Below, piece by piece: positions 49,959-60,200 of a stretch of 64,000 bases of DNA. The position numbers were made by a program, and so were the translations under genes. Positions within the stretch are counted from its first letter, which is position 1, and each line of letters opens with the position of its first letter. The notes under the pieces were generated by a model, which saw only the letters and a program-made list of their open reading frames with translations, ran no database searches and had not been told where the DNA came from. Location of the stretch: contig NZ_MPOB01000010.1 of NCBI RefSeq assembly GCF_002148795.1, positions 1-64,000 on the forward strand, in the 5' to 3' direction. This stretch comes from Oceanibaculum nanhaiense (GTDB lineage: Bacteria > Pseudomonadota > Alphaproteobacteria > Oceanibaculales > Oceanibaculaceae).

Positions 49959-52657
49959 GATCGACCTCCCTTGATCGAGGCGCCGCACAATGGGCGGTAG
50001 TCACAGAATCGGCAGCCGGGTTCGACCTGAGGCATCGGATCAACGTCGGCATCGTCGGGACCTGGCTCGACTCCTCGGACCAGGATTTCACCTTGCTCCA
50101 GCTGTGCCATTCGATGATCGTAGGCGTGCTGGAGCACGTACCACGTCTGCTTGAGATCGGAGCCGGGCACATGGTGAGCGGCCGGGAATGGATGCGGGCT
50201 CGTGAAGAGCAAGGTCTGCTGCCGCAGCATGAAGTACCCGGCGCCGATCGCCCTGCGGCCGGCCTGCTCCTCAAGCCAAGCGTATGCGGCCAACTGAAGA
50301 GCGCGGCCCTCCTGTATCTCCTCTCGACGATATTTGTCCCGCCTCGACCATTTGAGATCGAGAACAACGGATCTGCCGTTTGCATCCTGAAGAACGAGAT
50401 CGAGGTAACCGCCAAAATCCTGGCCCGGCGCCAAGCTCACGACGACCTCTTCCTCACATCCCCTGACGGTCAAGCCGGCATCGGAAATCATCTGGACCAG
50501 CAGGCGGATTGATGAGGACACGCGCGCTTTGGCTCGTTCATACTCGACGGCATAGCCTGGCCTCAGCAACGGAGCGGCGATTGTGAGGGCAAGGCTATCG
50601 AATAGCCGTGCAGCCTCGTTTGCCGCGTCATCCGGCAGCCAATTCTTTCGTTGAGCAAAGAGATGCTCCACGACAGCATGAGCGAGAACACCAACAAGCT
50701 GCTCGTCGTCAGGCAGCACATTGAGTACGCTCGGGCGAATTCTTGCTCCGTACTGCAGCGCCCACGCAAGCGGGCACTCAATCAAGGTTTTGATGCTGGT
50801 GATCGATTCCATAGATCTGCGCGAGAGCGCGCACGCGGACAGCGTCCACTTTCGCCTGGGAGAGGGTAGGGGCATCGGGCCAACGGCTTGCCGCTTGATC
50901 ACGCGATCGGCCAGCTGCGCTGTGCCAGCCACGGTAATCGATCGAGCCGGAAACCTTGCCTTCCCAACGGCTCTTAGGGGTTCTAATTGCGCAAAAATTT
51001 CATGCCACAAAGGATGTGCCTCGGCAGCTTCACCACGGAGTTGACGGGGCATTACGAGGATCGCCCGCGATCGGACATTGAAGAGTGCTTGTCGCCAGCT
51101 GGCGGCCTCACGCAGGATCATGTCCTCGGCTGGCTCGATGCGGATATCGGCGGTGGCGAGTGCCGCAAGCTCGACATCAGACCATGGCAGTCGCGGAGGC
51201 GGTGTAATTTCGCCGGCAAACCCCCACCAGACGAGGGAATCGGTCATGCCCCAGAGCTGTCCAGGCTGATCAACGATAGACCAAGGGGCCGCCTCCTCGG
51301 TTGCTACTGGCGCAGCCGCGCCTTCGGCGGTTACAGCATCGATTAAGCGGCCAAGCTGGACCGGGGCAACACGAGGCGACCCTAGGGCCGCGATCGCCTC
51401 GCTGAGGGCGACCGCGTGCGAAGCCGCCGTCAGAAACAGAGGGTCGTCGTCACTTTGGGCAATGCCGGCTGACCATTGCGCAATGCGACGGCACACGCCC
51501 TGTACCACCTGCACAGGAATTCCATCGGTGCGTCGAAAGCGCTGGGGTTCAAGCCAAAACCGCCATTCCGCTTGAGCTTTCTCAATTTCCTTTTTGACCG
51601 TCGGATCGTCCAATCCGTCGTCCCGCTTCCACCCCGTCAAGTCGTTCACGCAGGTCTGCCAGGCATCGGTCCATAGTTCTCCCCCGATGCCTGGCTCGTT
51701 CATCAGAGCTTGCGCGAATCTGCGGGACACAAACCGGGGAAGAGGGCAGCGCGGCAGGCTCAGGAACTCGAGGATCCTCGCAGGCTCAATGGGATCCCAT
51801 AAGATTTCCAGTGCCAAAGGCAGGACCTGGAGGGCGCTGCGCTGTGCGGAAGACTCGGTCCAGCCCGGACGCGGCAACCCTAGCCTTTGACATGCTGCAT
51901 CCAGGGCGGGGCATCCTGTTCCGCGGATGATGACTGTTTCGCCGTTGTCTCCCGAGGCAAGCCAAGCCGCCACTGCGTCAGCGGCTTGCCACTCATCGTC
52001 AGCGTCAAGGACGATAAGACTTCCATCTCCTGCGAATTCAGAAGCCTTACCCCCGTTTAGCGATCTCTGGATGGCCGCGAGATCGGAGTCCCCCATGGGC
52101 TTGGGCGCTTCCAACGCCTGAATGTCGACGCCTTTGGCCCGCAACTCAGTCAGCAAGCGTCGCCAGAGCGGAGGAAAGCGTTCCTCCGGTGACGTCACTT
52201 CGATTCGTTTGATCGGCAGATCGGCCCCATCGCGCAGACCATCCAAGATGGCCTGCAGCCTCTCACCCAGGCTTGTGCCCAAAGGGAGGCCATTGGCGGC
52301 CTCCAAGGATGCCATCGTGTCAAGGCGGGCTCCCCCACCGTCGATTGGCTGGCCATGCCAGCCGGCGGCGTAAAGCTCATCACGCCAAATGAGCAACTGC
52401 TTGGCTGTCGACCATGCGTCACGCGCGAAGGAGCGAGAATAGAAGCGGGCTCCGTCATCGAGTCCTCGCAGCCGTCCCTGGTACCGCGCAATGCGAACAG
52501 CCGCGGGCGTGCTGGGGCCGGCGAGCCCGAGGGGAGCCTCAAGAAGGCCAAGGAGGCCGTGCGGGCCGACAACGGGTTGACCTATCGCCGCCGCTGACGC
52601 CGTTGCCGTTAGGGGGTGGCAAGGGCCATCAAGCTTCCATCCGAAGATAATCTGCAT
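49955..52657 (-). CDS. AddB-like PD-(D/E)XK nuclease with iron-sulfur cysteines
   Basis: The 900-residue protein has a divergent N-terminal part (possibly an inactive helicase-like scaffold as in AddB; no Walker A is seen). Its C-terminal nuclease reads FGGYLDLVLQDANGRSVVLDLKWSRRDKYRREEIQEGRALQLAAYAWL. Four cysteines bracket the nuclease, one in LIECPLAWALQYG and three in GCRFCDYRPLCG (C-x2-C-x5-C), as in the 4Fe-4S staple of AddB and Cas4. The stop overlaps the AddA-like start, so the two are made as a pair. Together they would resect double-stranded DNA ends. Confidence 0.82.
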   Translation of the reverse strand: MQIIFGWKLDGPCHPLTATASAAAIGQPVVGPHGLLGLLEAPLGLAGPSTPAAVRIARYQGRLRGLDDGARFYSRSFARDAWSTAKQLLIWRDELYAAGWHGQPIDGGGARLDTMASLEAANGLPLGTSLGERLQAILDGLRDGADLPIKRIEVTSPEERFPPLWRRLLTELRAKGVDIQALEAPKPMGDSDLAAIQRSLNGGKASEFAGDGSLIVLDADDEWQAADAVAAWLASGDNGETVIIRGTGCPALDAACQRLGLPRPGWTESSAQRSALQVLPLALEILWDPIEPARILEFLSLPRCPLPRFVSRRFAQALMNEPGIGGELWTDAWQTCVNDLTGWKRDDGLDDPTVKKEIEKAQAEWRFWLEPQRFRRTDGIPVQVVQGVCRRIAQWSAGIAQSDDDPLFLTAASHAVALSEAIAALGSPRVAPVQLGRLIDAVTAEGAAAPVATEEAAPWSIVDQPGQLWGMTDSLVWWGFAGEITPPPRLPWSDVELAALATADIRIEPAEDMILREAASWRQALFNVRSRAILVMPRQLRGEAAEAHPLWHEIFAQLEPLRAVGKARFPARSITVAGTAQLADRVIKRQAVGPMPLPSPRRKWTLSACALSRRSMESITSIKTLIECPLAWALQYGARIRPSVLNVLPDDEQLVGVLAHAVVEHLFAQRKNWLPDDAANEAARLFDSLALTIAAPLLRPGYAVEYERAKARVSSSIRLLVQMISDAGLTVRGCEEEVVVSLAPGQDFGGYLDLVLQDANGRSVVLDLKWSRRDKYRREEIQEGRALQLAAYAWLEEQAGRRAIGAGYFMLRQQTLLFTSPHPFPAAHHVPGSDLKQTWYVLQHAYDHRMAQLEQGEILVRGVEPGPDDADVDPMPQVEPGCRFCDYRPLCGASIKGGRS

Positions 52658-52873
52658 AGACGCCCCCCCATTCTTGAGGCAGATGTGCGGGCGAACCCAC
52701 TCCGCTCATAAAAGTGAACTATATCAACTCGGCAAATGACCCGATTCGGATCGTAAATCGGTAACTGAGATGCCGGTCTTCCTTGATCGCGTCAGCAACT
52801 TCGACCTCCAGTAACTTGTCTCTTATCAGACGCCCGATCCTGTCTTGTGTGTAGAGAATCGTTAGCTGGATCC

Positions 52874-54928
52874 CTATTCGACAAGAGCCTTGAAGACGGC
52901 GTCCGACCCGTCCTTGTAAAACTCGATGCTGATCTTCGTCCAAAGCTCGTCGGGAAGATCGTTCAGCTGCCGGCGTGCGGAAACCGGCATCAGAAGGGTC
53001 TGAGCTTGCTTGTCGATAGCGAGCTCGGCGATCCTGACTGCGTTCGGGATCATTTCGATCGAGCCCCCGAGATTCAGAGCGCCCACGACCATCGTTCCCC
53101 CTCGCGTGTTTCGGCCGAGCACGGCGCCGCAGAGGGCGACGAGCACGGGCACGCCGAGGCCCTCGCCGGACTTGTCCGTGTCCAGGGGCCGCATCTGGAT
53201 GGTGAACTCCTCTTCCCGCGGGTTGCGGTCGCCCACCAGCTCTTTCGCCCTCGTGTACAGGTTCTGTTCGCCGACGCGGACGCTCTCGCGAAACGCCGGC
53301 GGGGTCGGCTGATTGAGAATTCGCACGCCACTACCCGGACCGCAGGTGACCTCGATGCGGTAGAGGCCGGGGCCGGTCTCGGACGTGCCGAGACTGACAC
53401 CCCAAACCTGGCCCGGTGGCAGAGGATCACTCTCGATCGCTTCGTCGCTGTGGAGCTCAGGCGTTGCGACGAACTGCTCCACGCCCTCGGGCCCGAGAAT
53501 GTAGCTGAAGTGTGTGTTCCGGAACTCGCTTTTGAAAACGCGTCTCTGCTGCTCCTTCACGCGGCGCCGCGCTTCGAGCGCGATCCGGACCATCCATTCC
53601 AGATCTTCGTCGGAGATCGGCATCTCGGGATCGGGGAAGAGCAGCTTGGTCAGGCCGCTGACCGTCTTGTTGACCGCCTCGATGTCGCGACCGCTGAGCG
53701 CGCCGCCGAGATGGACGCGCCCCTGCATGAACGAGATTCTGTTGCCGCTGCGGAGCCGGCTCCAACCCTCGCTCAGGAAGTCGCTTACGAGCCCGAAGTG
53801 GTCCGTGAGGTGCTCGCTCGGCTTCAGCTTCGGGTAATCCCAACCCGGCGCGTAAGCGTGAATGCGGTCCATGAAGGCGGTGTCGTCGCGCATCTCCGGC
53901 GGCATCGGGCTCAGCAGATGGCCGATTTTCTGCTGTTGCTCCACATCCACGTCGAGGTTGCCGACCATTACAATGCTGCCTTCGGCGCGGATGTTCTCCT
54001 TGGCCCGGCTGAACTGGCCTGAGGCCATGTAGCCCTTCATGATGTTCACGCCGTCCTTCTGATCGAAGGAAATACCTGATACCTCATCGAAGCAGACGAC
54101 GTCGTACTGGCAGACTAGGCCGCGTTGCCCGGTCGCGTTGTTCACGAACATCTTGGCGACAGTCGCCTTGCCGCCGGAGATGAGATGGGCGTAGGGCGAT
54201 ATCTGCTGGAACAAATGGCTCTTACCGGTGCCGCGCGGGCCGAGCTCCACGAGGTTGTAGTTGCGCTCCACGAACGGCACCATGCGGAGCAAGGCGACGC
54301 GCTTCGCCCGCTCGCTGAAAGCCGATGGCTCCAGACCGATGGATCGCAGCAGGAAATCAGCCCATTCGGCGGTGGTGAAGGCGCGCCGGCCCTTGATGTA
54401 GATGTCCAGGACATCGGACTTTGACATCTGGATCGGCCGCAACGCGTCGACCTTGAAGGGGCGCCCGCCCTTTTCCTGCGCGATGATCCCGTCGTAACTG
54501 AGCGTCACTTCGGCATAAAAGCCGTCGGTCAGCATGCGCTCGTTCTCGCGCACCATCTCGTCATCGATGCGGACATCGCGAAGCACGAGGCTTGGCAGCT
54601 CGGCGACGTAGCAGTCATTCTTGGCGTCGAGCCGCGCCTTGAGCATGTCGATGATCTTGACCGATCCTGTCTCGCGCGCGCGTGCCTTGAAAAGCTCCTC
54701 CTCGCCGGTTCGGACGGTGCGGTCCTTGAGCTGCTTCTCAACGATCTGCAGGCCTTCGGCGATCTCTTCCGCGTCGACGCTCGCGCAATAGCGGCCCAGC
54801 AGGAACTCGACCACGTAAGTCGGAACCGGGTATTGCCGGGAATATTTCTGCACCAAGTCCTTGCGCACGAGGTAGCCGTCGAAGACGGATGCCGCGAGCT
54901 TGTCGAGATGGTCCAATTCCATCGTCAT
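52874..54928 (-). CDS. brxL: BREX protein BrxL (AAA+ with Lon-like C-terminal domain)
   Basis: The 684-residue protein has an N-terminal DNA-binding region, an AAA+ core and a Lon-protease-like end. Walker A is G230-PRGTGKS-237 and Walker B CFDEVS with D281/E282. The sequence around FDQKDGVNIMKGYMASGQFSRAKENIRAEGSIVMVGNLDV is that of BrxL. In the Lon-like part (TDKSGEGLGVPVLVALCGAVLG, NLGGSIEMIPNAVRIAELAIDKQAQTLLMP) a Ser is present, but the usual catalytic Lys position is not evident, as expected for a family in which proteolysis is doubtful. BrxL distinguishes type 1 and type 4 BREX. Its ATG overlaps the pglZ stop. Confidence 0.92.
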   Translation of the reverse strand: MTMELDHLDKLAASVFDGYLVRKDLVQKYSRQYPVPTYVVEFLLGRYCASVDAEEIAEGLQIVEKQLKDRTVRTGEEELFKARARETGSVKIIDMLKARLDAKNDCYVAELPSLVLRDVRIDDEMVRENERMLTDGFYAEVTLSYDGIIAQEKGGRPFKVDALRPIQMSKSDVLDIYIKGRRAFTTAEWADFLLRSIGLEPSAFSERAKRVALLRMVPFVERNYNLVELGPRGTGKSHLFQQISPYAHLISGGKATVAKMFVNNATGQRGLVCQYDVVCFDEVSGISFDQKDGVNIMKGYMASGQFSRAKENIRAEGSIVMVGNLDVDVEQQQKIGHLLSPMPPEMRDDTAFMDRIHAYAPGWDYPKLKPSEHLTDHFGLVSDFLSEGWSRLRSGNRISFMQGRVHLGGALSGRDIEAVNKTVSGLTKLLFPDPEMPISDEDLEWMVRIALEARRRVKEQQRRVFKSEFRNTHFSYILGPEGVEQFVATPELHSDEAIESDPLPPGQVWGVSLGTSETGPGLYRIEVTCGPGSGVRILNQPTPPAFRESVRVGEQNLYTRAKELVGDRNPREEEFTIQMRPLDTDKSGEGLGVPVLVALCGAVLGRNTRGGTMVVGALNLGGSIEMIPNAVRIAELAIDKQAQTLLMPVSARRQLNDLPDELWTKISIEFYKDGSDAVFKALVE

Positions 54929-57270
54929 GTTTCTTCTCCGACGGTCGTCGGCTTGTTGTCGAGCACCCGTCCCGTTTGATCGAAGACGACGACCGAGGCC
55001 GCAGCACCTTCATGGCTGTCGTCGGACACAGCAAGGCTCGTTTCGCCCGTCGAGCCGAGTTCCTTTGGGGCCGCGACGATGCTTGTCTTGGCCTGCTTCC
55101 AGTTCAGCCGCAGATCGACCTTGAGCCCCGAAACATTCGTCTCGACCGCGACCCGGCAACGCATGCCGCGCCAGCTGATCTCGGTGATGCTGGCGGCGAC
55201 GGCTGCTTCGCCACGCTCGACAATCAGCTCGGGGATCACGCACTCCTGCAGGCTGACGCCGCCATGGGTGTATTCCGTGCTGGCGAGGAATGCGCCGATG
55301 CCGGGTGGTGAGGCGATGCGCAGCAACGGATTCCAGTACCAGGGATAGGTCGGCACGGTCGGCGTGGAGCCGCCCTGCACCGCGGCGCACCGCGCCCACT
55401 TGGTGGCGACGAGGTACGGCGGCAGATCTACCTTCGGCAGTCCACCGGGCAGCAGCAGCCAGCCGTGATCGGTGACGACGCGGACCGCTCCCCATCCGGC
55501 GCTGAGCAAGCCCTCTATGCGGTCGACGATTGCCTCGATCTCCGGATCGAGCTGGCGGATGAGCAGGCTTCCAAGGGAATGTCCCAGTGAGTCGATCTTG
55601 CCGATCTCGGCCCACGCGCCGGCCTCGGCGCCGACGGCCATGCGGGCTTCTTCGGCATCCAGCACTTCAACACCCTGTCGCGCCATCGCGTCGCGCAAAC
55701 GCTGCGCGTTCGCCGGCTTTCCGCTCTCTGCGATCAGCGGGTAGAAGTCCTCGGCGTCGGCGCCGCCCGAGCACGCGCCGTGGGCGGGAGATGCGAGCGG
55801 CTTTGCCGTCGCCGTCACGGTGGGGATCGGCGCGACCCGGTGCGACATCCGGGCCTTTAGCCCGCGCGCTTCGAGCCTCTCCAGCAGCATCATACCGAGA
55901 TCGAGGCGCAGGCCGTCCGCGAAGAGCACGCACGTCTCCCGGTCGGCGGACACGCCAGAGGCCAGCTTTGCGGGGTCGGTGCCGTCCGTCGAAAGGAGCT
56001 CCTGGAACCGGCGTGCAGAGCGATCGAGCCAAGGTTCATAAAGCGCCCGCACCACCTTGGTGACGAGGTTGTTCTCATTGCCCGGCTTGAGGCTGGACAG
56101 CGCCTCGATCGCCGCGCGATCGCACCGCCAGCCTTCAGAAGCGTAGTCGGCGATCAGTGCTTCGACTGTCGCGCCGCCGAGCGGGCGCCTGGCGGCGCGG
56201 GCAAGCCGTCCGAGCGGTTCGAGTGCGACGGCATAGGGGCTTTCGCCGATCTGCGCCCACACCCAGCCGCGCCGCTCCTTGTGTTCTTCGTCGAGGGCGA
56301 TGATCTTGTCGCAGGCCTGTGCATGGGCAAGATCGACGACCGCTTCCAGCGCGGCGCGCAGCTTGTCTTCCCGCTCGTCGTTCAACCCTGGCCGGCGGGA
56401 CTGATCGACGAGGCCGAGCAGGTCCTTGGGCCGCGCCTGGCGCAGGACCGCGGAGATGCCCGGATAGAGGTTCGGAGCGTCGCAGAACCGCTGCCACACC
56501 TCGTTCCACTTGCCGCCGCCGTGCAGCAGCGCGTCGGCCGCGGCCTGAATCCCGTCCTGATCCGGATCGAAGCCGAACTCGCGGACGCAGACGTCGCGGA
56601 AGGTTGCCCAGCGGCCGGCATCGCAGCGGCCCTCGAAGGCCTCCCTGTCGCTCATCCAGGTGAGCAGGTCGCGGATCGGATCGCCGATCGCGAGACGATC
56701 GAAATCGTCGGCTTCCAGCCGCCGGCCACGCAATGCCGCAATGGGTTCTTCCGCGAGTAGGGGTAATGCGCGGAGCATCGCATCGCGCGTACGCTGGTCG
56801 CGCGCGACATCGAGGCCGAGAGCGTCTTCGGAGGTTAGGATTGCCTCGACAGTCCAGTCCCGCCCGTTCCGCTGATGCCAGACCGCTCCGCGGTACTGAA
56901 GCTCAACGAGGGGCATAAGGTGCCGTTCCTTTGCCGGAAAATCGCCGCCGGCGCGAAGGTCCTGCCGCGCGACGTTCGGCAGGTAGAGGATGGGTGCAAG
57001 CTCGGGCGCCGGCGAGACGTCCGGCAGCGTCCGCTCGACGATGCATTTGAGCCAGATGACTGGCCCCTGTCGCTCCTCGGGCGCGTAGGGGCCAAGCACG
57101 TAGAGTTCCGGCAAGGCCTTCATCAGCGCCGGGAGCAGCGGCTTCCAGTGGCCGTCGGCGTCTGTCCACAGCAGGGCTGCCGGCGGCGCCACGCCGTCCG
57201 GCGCGCGCAGGCTCGCAGCGAAGGACGTCTTCAGCGCATCGAGCAGGGTCTCGGGCGAGGCGCTCGTCAC
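54925..57270 (-). CDS. pglZ: BREX protein PglZ (alkaline-phosphatase-superfamily)
   Basis: The GTG at 57270 is chosen because GGGAGG precedes it and it overlaps the pglX stop (GTGA); the product is 781 residues. The metal-binding core of the alkaline phosphatase superfamily is seen as LFADGLRLDLGMMLLERLEARG and VVRVVTDHGWLLLP-like VTDHGWLLLPGGLPK, with ASTEYTHGGVSLQECVIPELIV near the end. PglZ is the one gene common to all BREX types and is needed for both host DNA methylation and phage exclusion. It likely hydrolyses a phosphodiester or pyrophosphate substrate. It is coupled on both sides. Confidence 0.92.
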   Translation of the reverse strand: MTSASPETLLDALKTSFAASLRAPDGVAPPAALLWTDADGHWKPLLPALMKALPELYVLGPYAPEERQGPVIWLKCIVERTLPDVSPAPELAPILYLPNVARQDLRAGGDFPAKERHLMPLVELQYRGAVWHQRNGRDWTVEAILTSEDALGLDVARDQRTRDAMLRALPLLAEEPIAALRGRRLEADDFDRLAIGDPIRDLLTWMSDREAFEGRCDAGRWATFRDVCVREFGFDPDQDGIQAAADALLHGGGKWNEVWQRFCDAPNLYPGISAVLRQARPKDLLGLVDQSRRPGLNDEREDKLRAALEAVVDLAHAQACDKIIALDEEHKERRGWVWAQIGESPYAVALEPLGRLARAARRPLGGATVEALIADYASEGWRCDRAAIEALSSLKPGNENNLVTKVVRALYEPWLDRSARRFQELLSTDGTDPAKLASGVSADRETCVLFADGLRLDLGMMLLERLEARGLKARMSHRVAPIPTVTATAKPLASPAHGACSGGADAEDFYPLIAESGKPANAQRLRDAMARQGVEVLDAEEARMAVGAEAGAWAEIGKIDSLGHSLGSLLIRQLDPEIEAIVDRIEGLLSAGWGAVRVVTDHGWLLLPGGLPKVDLPPYLVATKWARCAAVQGGSTPTVPTYPWYWNPLLRIASPPGIGAFLASTEYTHGGVSLQECVIPELIVERGEAAVAASITEISWRGMRCRVAVETNVSGLKVDLRLNWKQAKTSIVAAPKELGSTGETSLAVSDDSHEGAAASVVVFDQTGRVLDNKPTTVGEET

Positions 57271-60200
57271 GACCTGCCTCCCGTCTCGGCGGCATGGCGG
57301 TCGCGCGCCGCCTGCTTGAAGGTGTGGCTGCAGTGCAGGTCGTTCCATCGATTGCCGTCGAACTCCCGGCCGCCAGCGAAATCGACGGCGAGATTGAGAT
57401 CCTCGGGATCCCAGCCCCAGAACCAGGGATAGTCGTTCCTCTCGCGCTTCGGTTCCTTGCCGCGGTCCTTTTCCCATTTGATCTTCGGTGTCGCGCGCAG
57501 GATGCAGGCGGTCTTTGCGCGACCGTTCAGGGGGCGGGCGGTCATGAACGGGCGGATGTTCATCCGCACGCCGTCATTGATATCCGGCTCCCAGCCGATC
57601 GGCTGCTCGTGGAGCGGCTTCCAGCGGACGAAGATGTCGTAGGGCGGCTCGCCCTCCAGAATCTTGATCAGCTCCGCGCGTAGGTGCTCGGCATGGGCGA
57701 GGCGCGCGTCAGCGCCCTCGACACCGGCCTTCTGCTCGGCACGCTGGCGATCGATCCAGTCGCCGAGATAGGAGTAGATCAGCTTCTCCAGCGTGCGCCG
57801 GCCCTCGCCGCCGGGTGCTGTAAGACGATGGTAGTTGACGAGCGCGTGGAACCCGTCCCGCCGGCCATCCCACACGTGCCAGACGAAGGGGCGTTGATGG
57901 AATAGCGCGCAATGCTGCTCGAAGAAGCCGTCACGCAGCCAGTCGTCCAGTGTCTTGCCGGCGAAGCCAGCATCGGCCAAGAGGCTCGCAAGCTTGGCTG
58001 CTGACCACTCGGCGCCGAAGGCATCGGCGAGCAGAGTGGTCAGCCGCTCATGCGCTGGCGCTTCGCCTTTGGTGGCATTGAGGCATACGATGCCGTCGGA
58101 ATCGGCATGTTTTTCAAGACCGTCAGATTCAACAGCAGGGCAGCCACTGAAGCTGGAACCAGTTTGGCGCGGCCACTGGTACCCAACAAGTCGTTCTACT
58201 GCGACTGATAATGGTGCGTCGGCTCCTTTAGGTTTACCGTCAAATAACCATTGTGTTGGGTCGAAAGAATGAGGTTTAGGAAGCCCATGTGGATATTTCT
58301 CGGCAGCTATGCGCTCCCATTTCCGAAGATCAAATGGAATCTTTACGAGTGTTCCATTAGCGACAATGACGTTGTGATCAAGTTCCCTGACAAGATCATG
58401 AAATTCTCGACTACTACACAATGCCCACAGGGCCGGTAAAATCTCTTCGGACTGTGGAACGATTGCAGCCAGTGCTTTTTCGTGTCGTTCACCAGTGTAT
58501 ATTGTGGCCTTCAGATCTCTCATCAGGCCAACAGCAATTCCCAATCGGCCCCAAGCCTGTTGGCCGCTTTGATCTTGGTTGTGGATTTGATCGCGCTCAG
58601 CCTGCGTCATACCCCGGACACGGTTGGTTCCATAATCCCAAGCAACCACATGTTCGCGACCACCCCAGAGTCTCGTTGACTCGACCGTTCCTTGCTGAAA
58701 GGCCCAACCAGACTCTTCCCTTGGGAACTCCCAAAAACATCTCCCATAATGTGGATAGTCTCCAGTTCCCAAACCTAGGTACGATGCGCAATACTTTGAC
58801 AATCGAGCACCATCAGTCACTTGGTCGATCGAAATTCGATGATCGGGGCTAGCGATCTGGTCGCGCTGGTGAAGGATCGCTGGACGTGCGTTCTGGAGAA
58901 ACAGCGATTTCTGTTCTGGTGAGCCGCCGTCGCTGGCGTTTGCTCCAAAGAATGCGTGCTCAGCCGTTGGCTTTGCTGATGTGACGATGATCATGGCAGT
59001 GAAGGCGCCAGCCGCCTGAGGGCTTTCAAACCCGTGCTCGCCAAGTCGCGCGACAGAATTCAATCTGATTTTGTTGAGGAGGCTTCTGCGAAGGCTCTTA
59101 TACGTATTCAGGAAAAGCCAATTCTGAGGTGTAACAATTGAAACAGTTCCCTCCGATCCGGAAAGGAAGAGGCAACGCTCGACAAAACACGTTGCAACGT
59201 CGGCTTTCGCATTCGGAAAAGTAGACTCGCAATAGCTGCGAAGCAGATCATCCTGCTTGCCCCGGCCAAGATACGGGACGTTTGTGGAGACTAGGGTAAA
59301 TTGGCGAGCAAGTATCTCCGCGGCCTTCGCCATACCCTGCGCCGCAACCACGATTTCACGCGCTTCGTCCGTGTCGGACGCAGCCAGGATCGACGCGAGA
59401 AGCGGCTCCAACTTATCGAAGCCTTCGCGGAAGATATCGGCGCTGGCCCGACGTGGGTCGATCAGGCTGCCAAGCCACGGTGCCTTGGCGAAGAGATCGT
59501 AGAGTGCCTCAAGGCCGTTCTTGACCCGCTCTTCCAGCCCGACTGTGAGAAGATTCGTTTCGACGCCGAGCAGGTCTCGTTTCGCCGCCGGGTCGGCTGC
59601 CGTCACAGCCTTCTCCGCGAGCCGCAGCCACTCGGCCTTCGTGACGCCGATGGCGAGGCCCGAACAGGCGAGGTTGAGCCTCGGCAGCGGTCGGTAGCCC
59701 ACCATGCGCCAGGCGGCGAAGGCGAGATTGAAGGCCGCGATCTGCGTGCAGCGCTGGTCGATCTCCAGGCCGAACAGATTGTCGCGCAGCACCGCCTCGA
59801 CCGCGGCCTCGCGGGTCAGCCCTTCCTGGGCCATGCGGAACGCGACCAGGATCGGCAGGGCGAAGACCAGGAAATGGCCCGAGCCCATGCAGGGGTCGAG
59901 CACGGTGATGTCCTTGACCGCCTTGGGCCAGCCGTCAAACGTTCCGGCTGCCGGCCGCCAGGGGCCGTCATCACCGCCATCATTCTTGTCGCGCACGAAC
60001 CGCAGATAGGTCCATTCGACGTCGCCGACCCTGCAGGCCGCGCGCAGCTCGTCCTCGCTCTTTGCCGAACTGGCGAGATTGGGGTTATCCGCCAGCACCT
60101 TGCCGGCCCACCAGGAGCCCAGCGTGTTGTGCAGCAGGAAGAGGACCATGTAGTCCTCGGTGAAGAGCTGGGTGACCGCCGGCAGCTCGTCGGCACCGAT

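Noticed and set aside
52719-52862. Minus-strand sequence LYTQDRIGRLIRDKLLEVEVADAIKEDRHLSYRFTI between addB and brxL
   Set aside because: It reads like protein but has no start of its own outside the brxL coding region and is under 50 codons. It could be a remnant of a lost gene, and the support is too thin.
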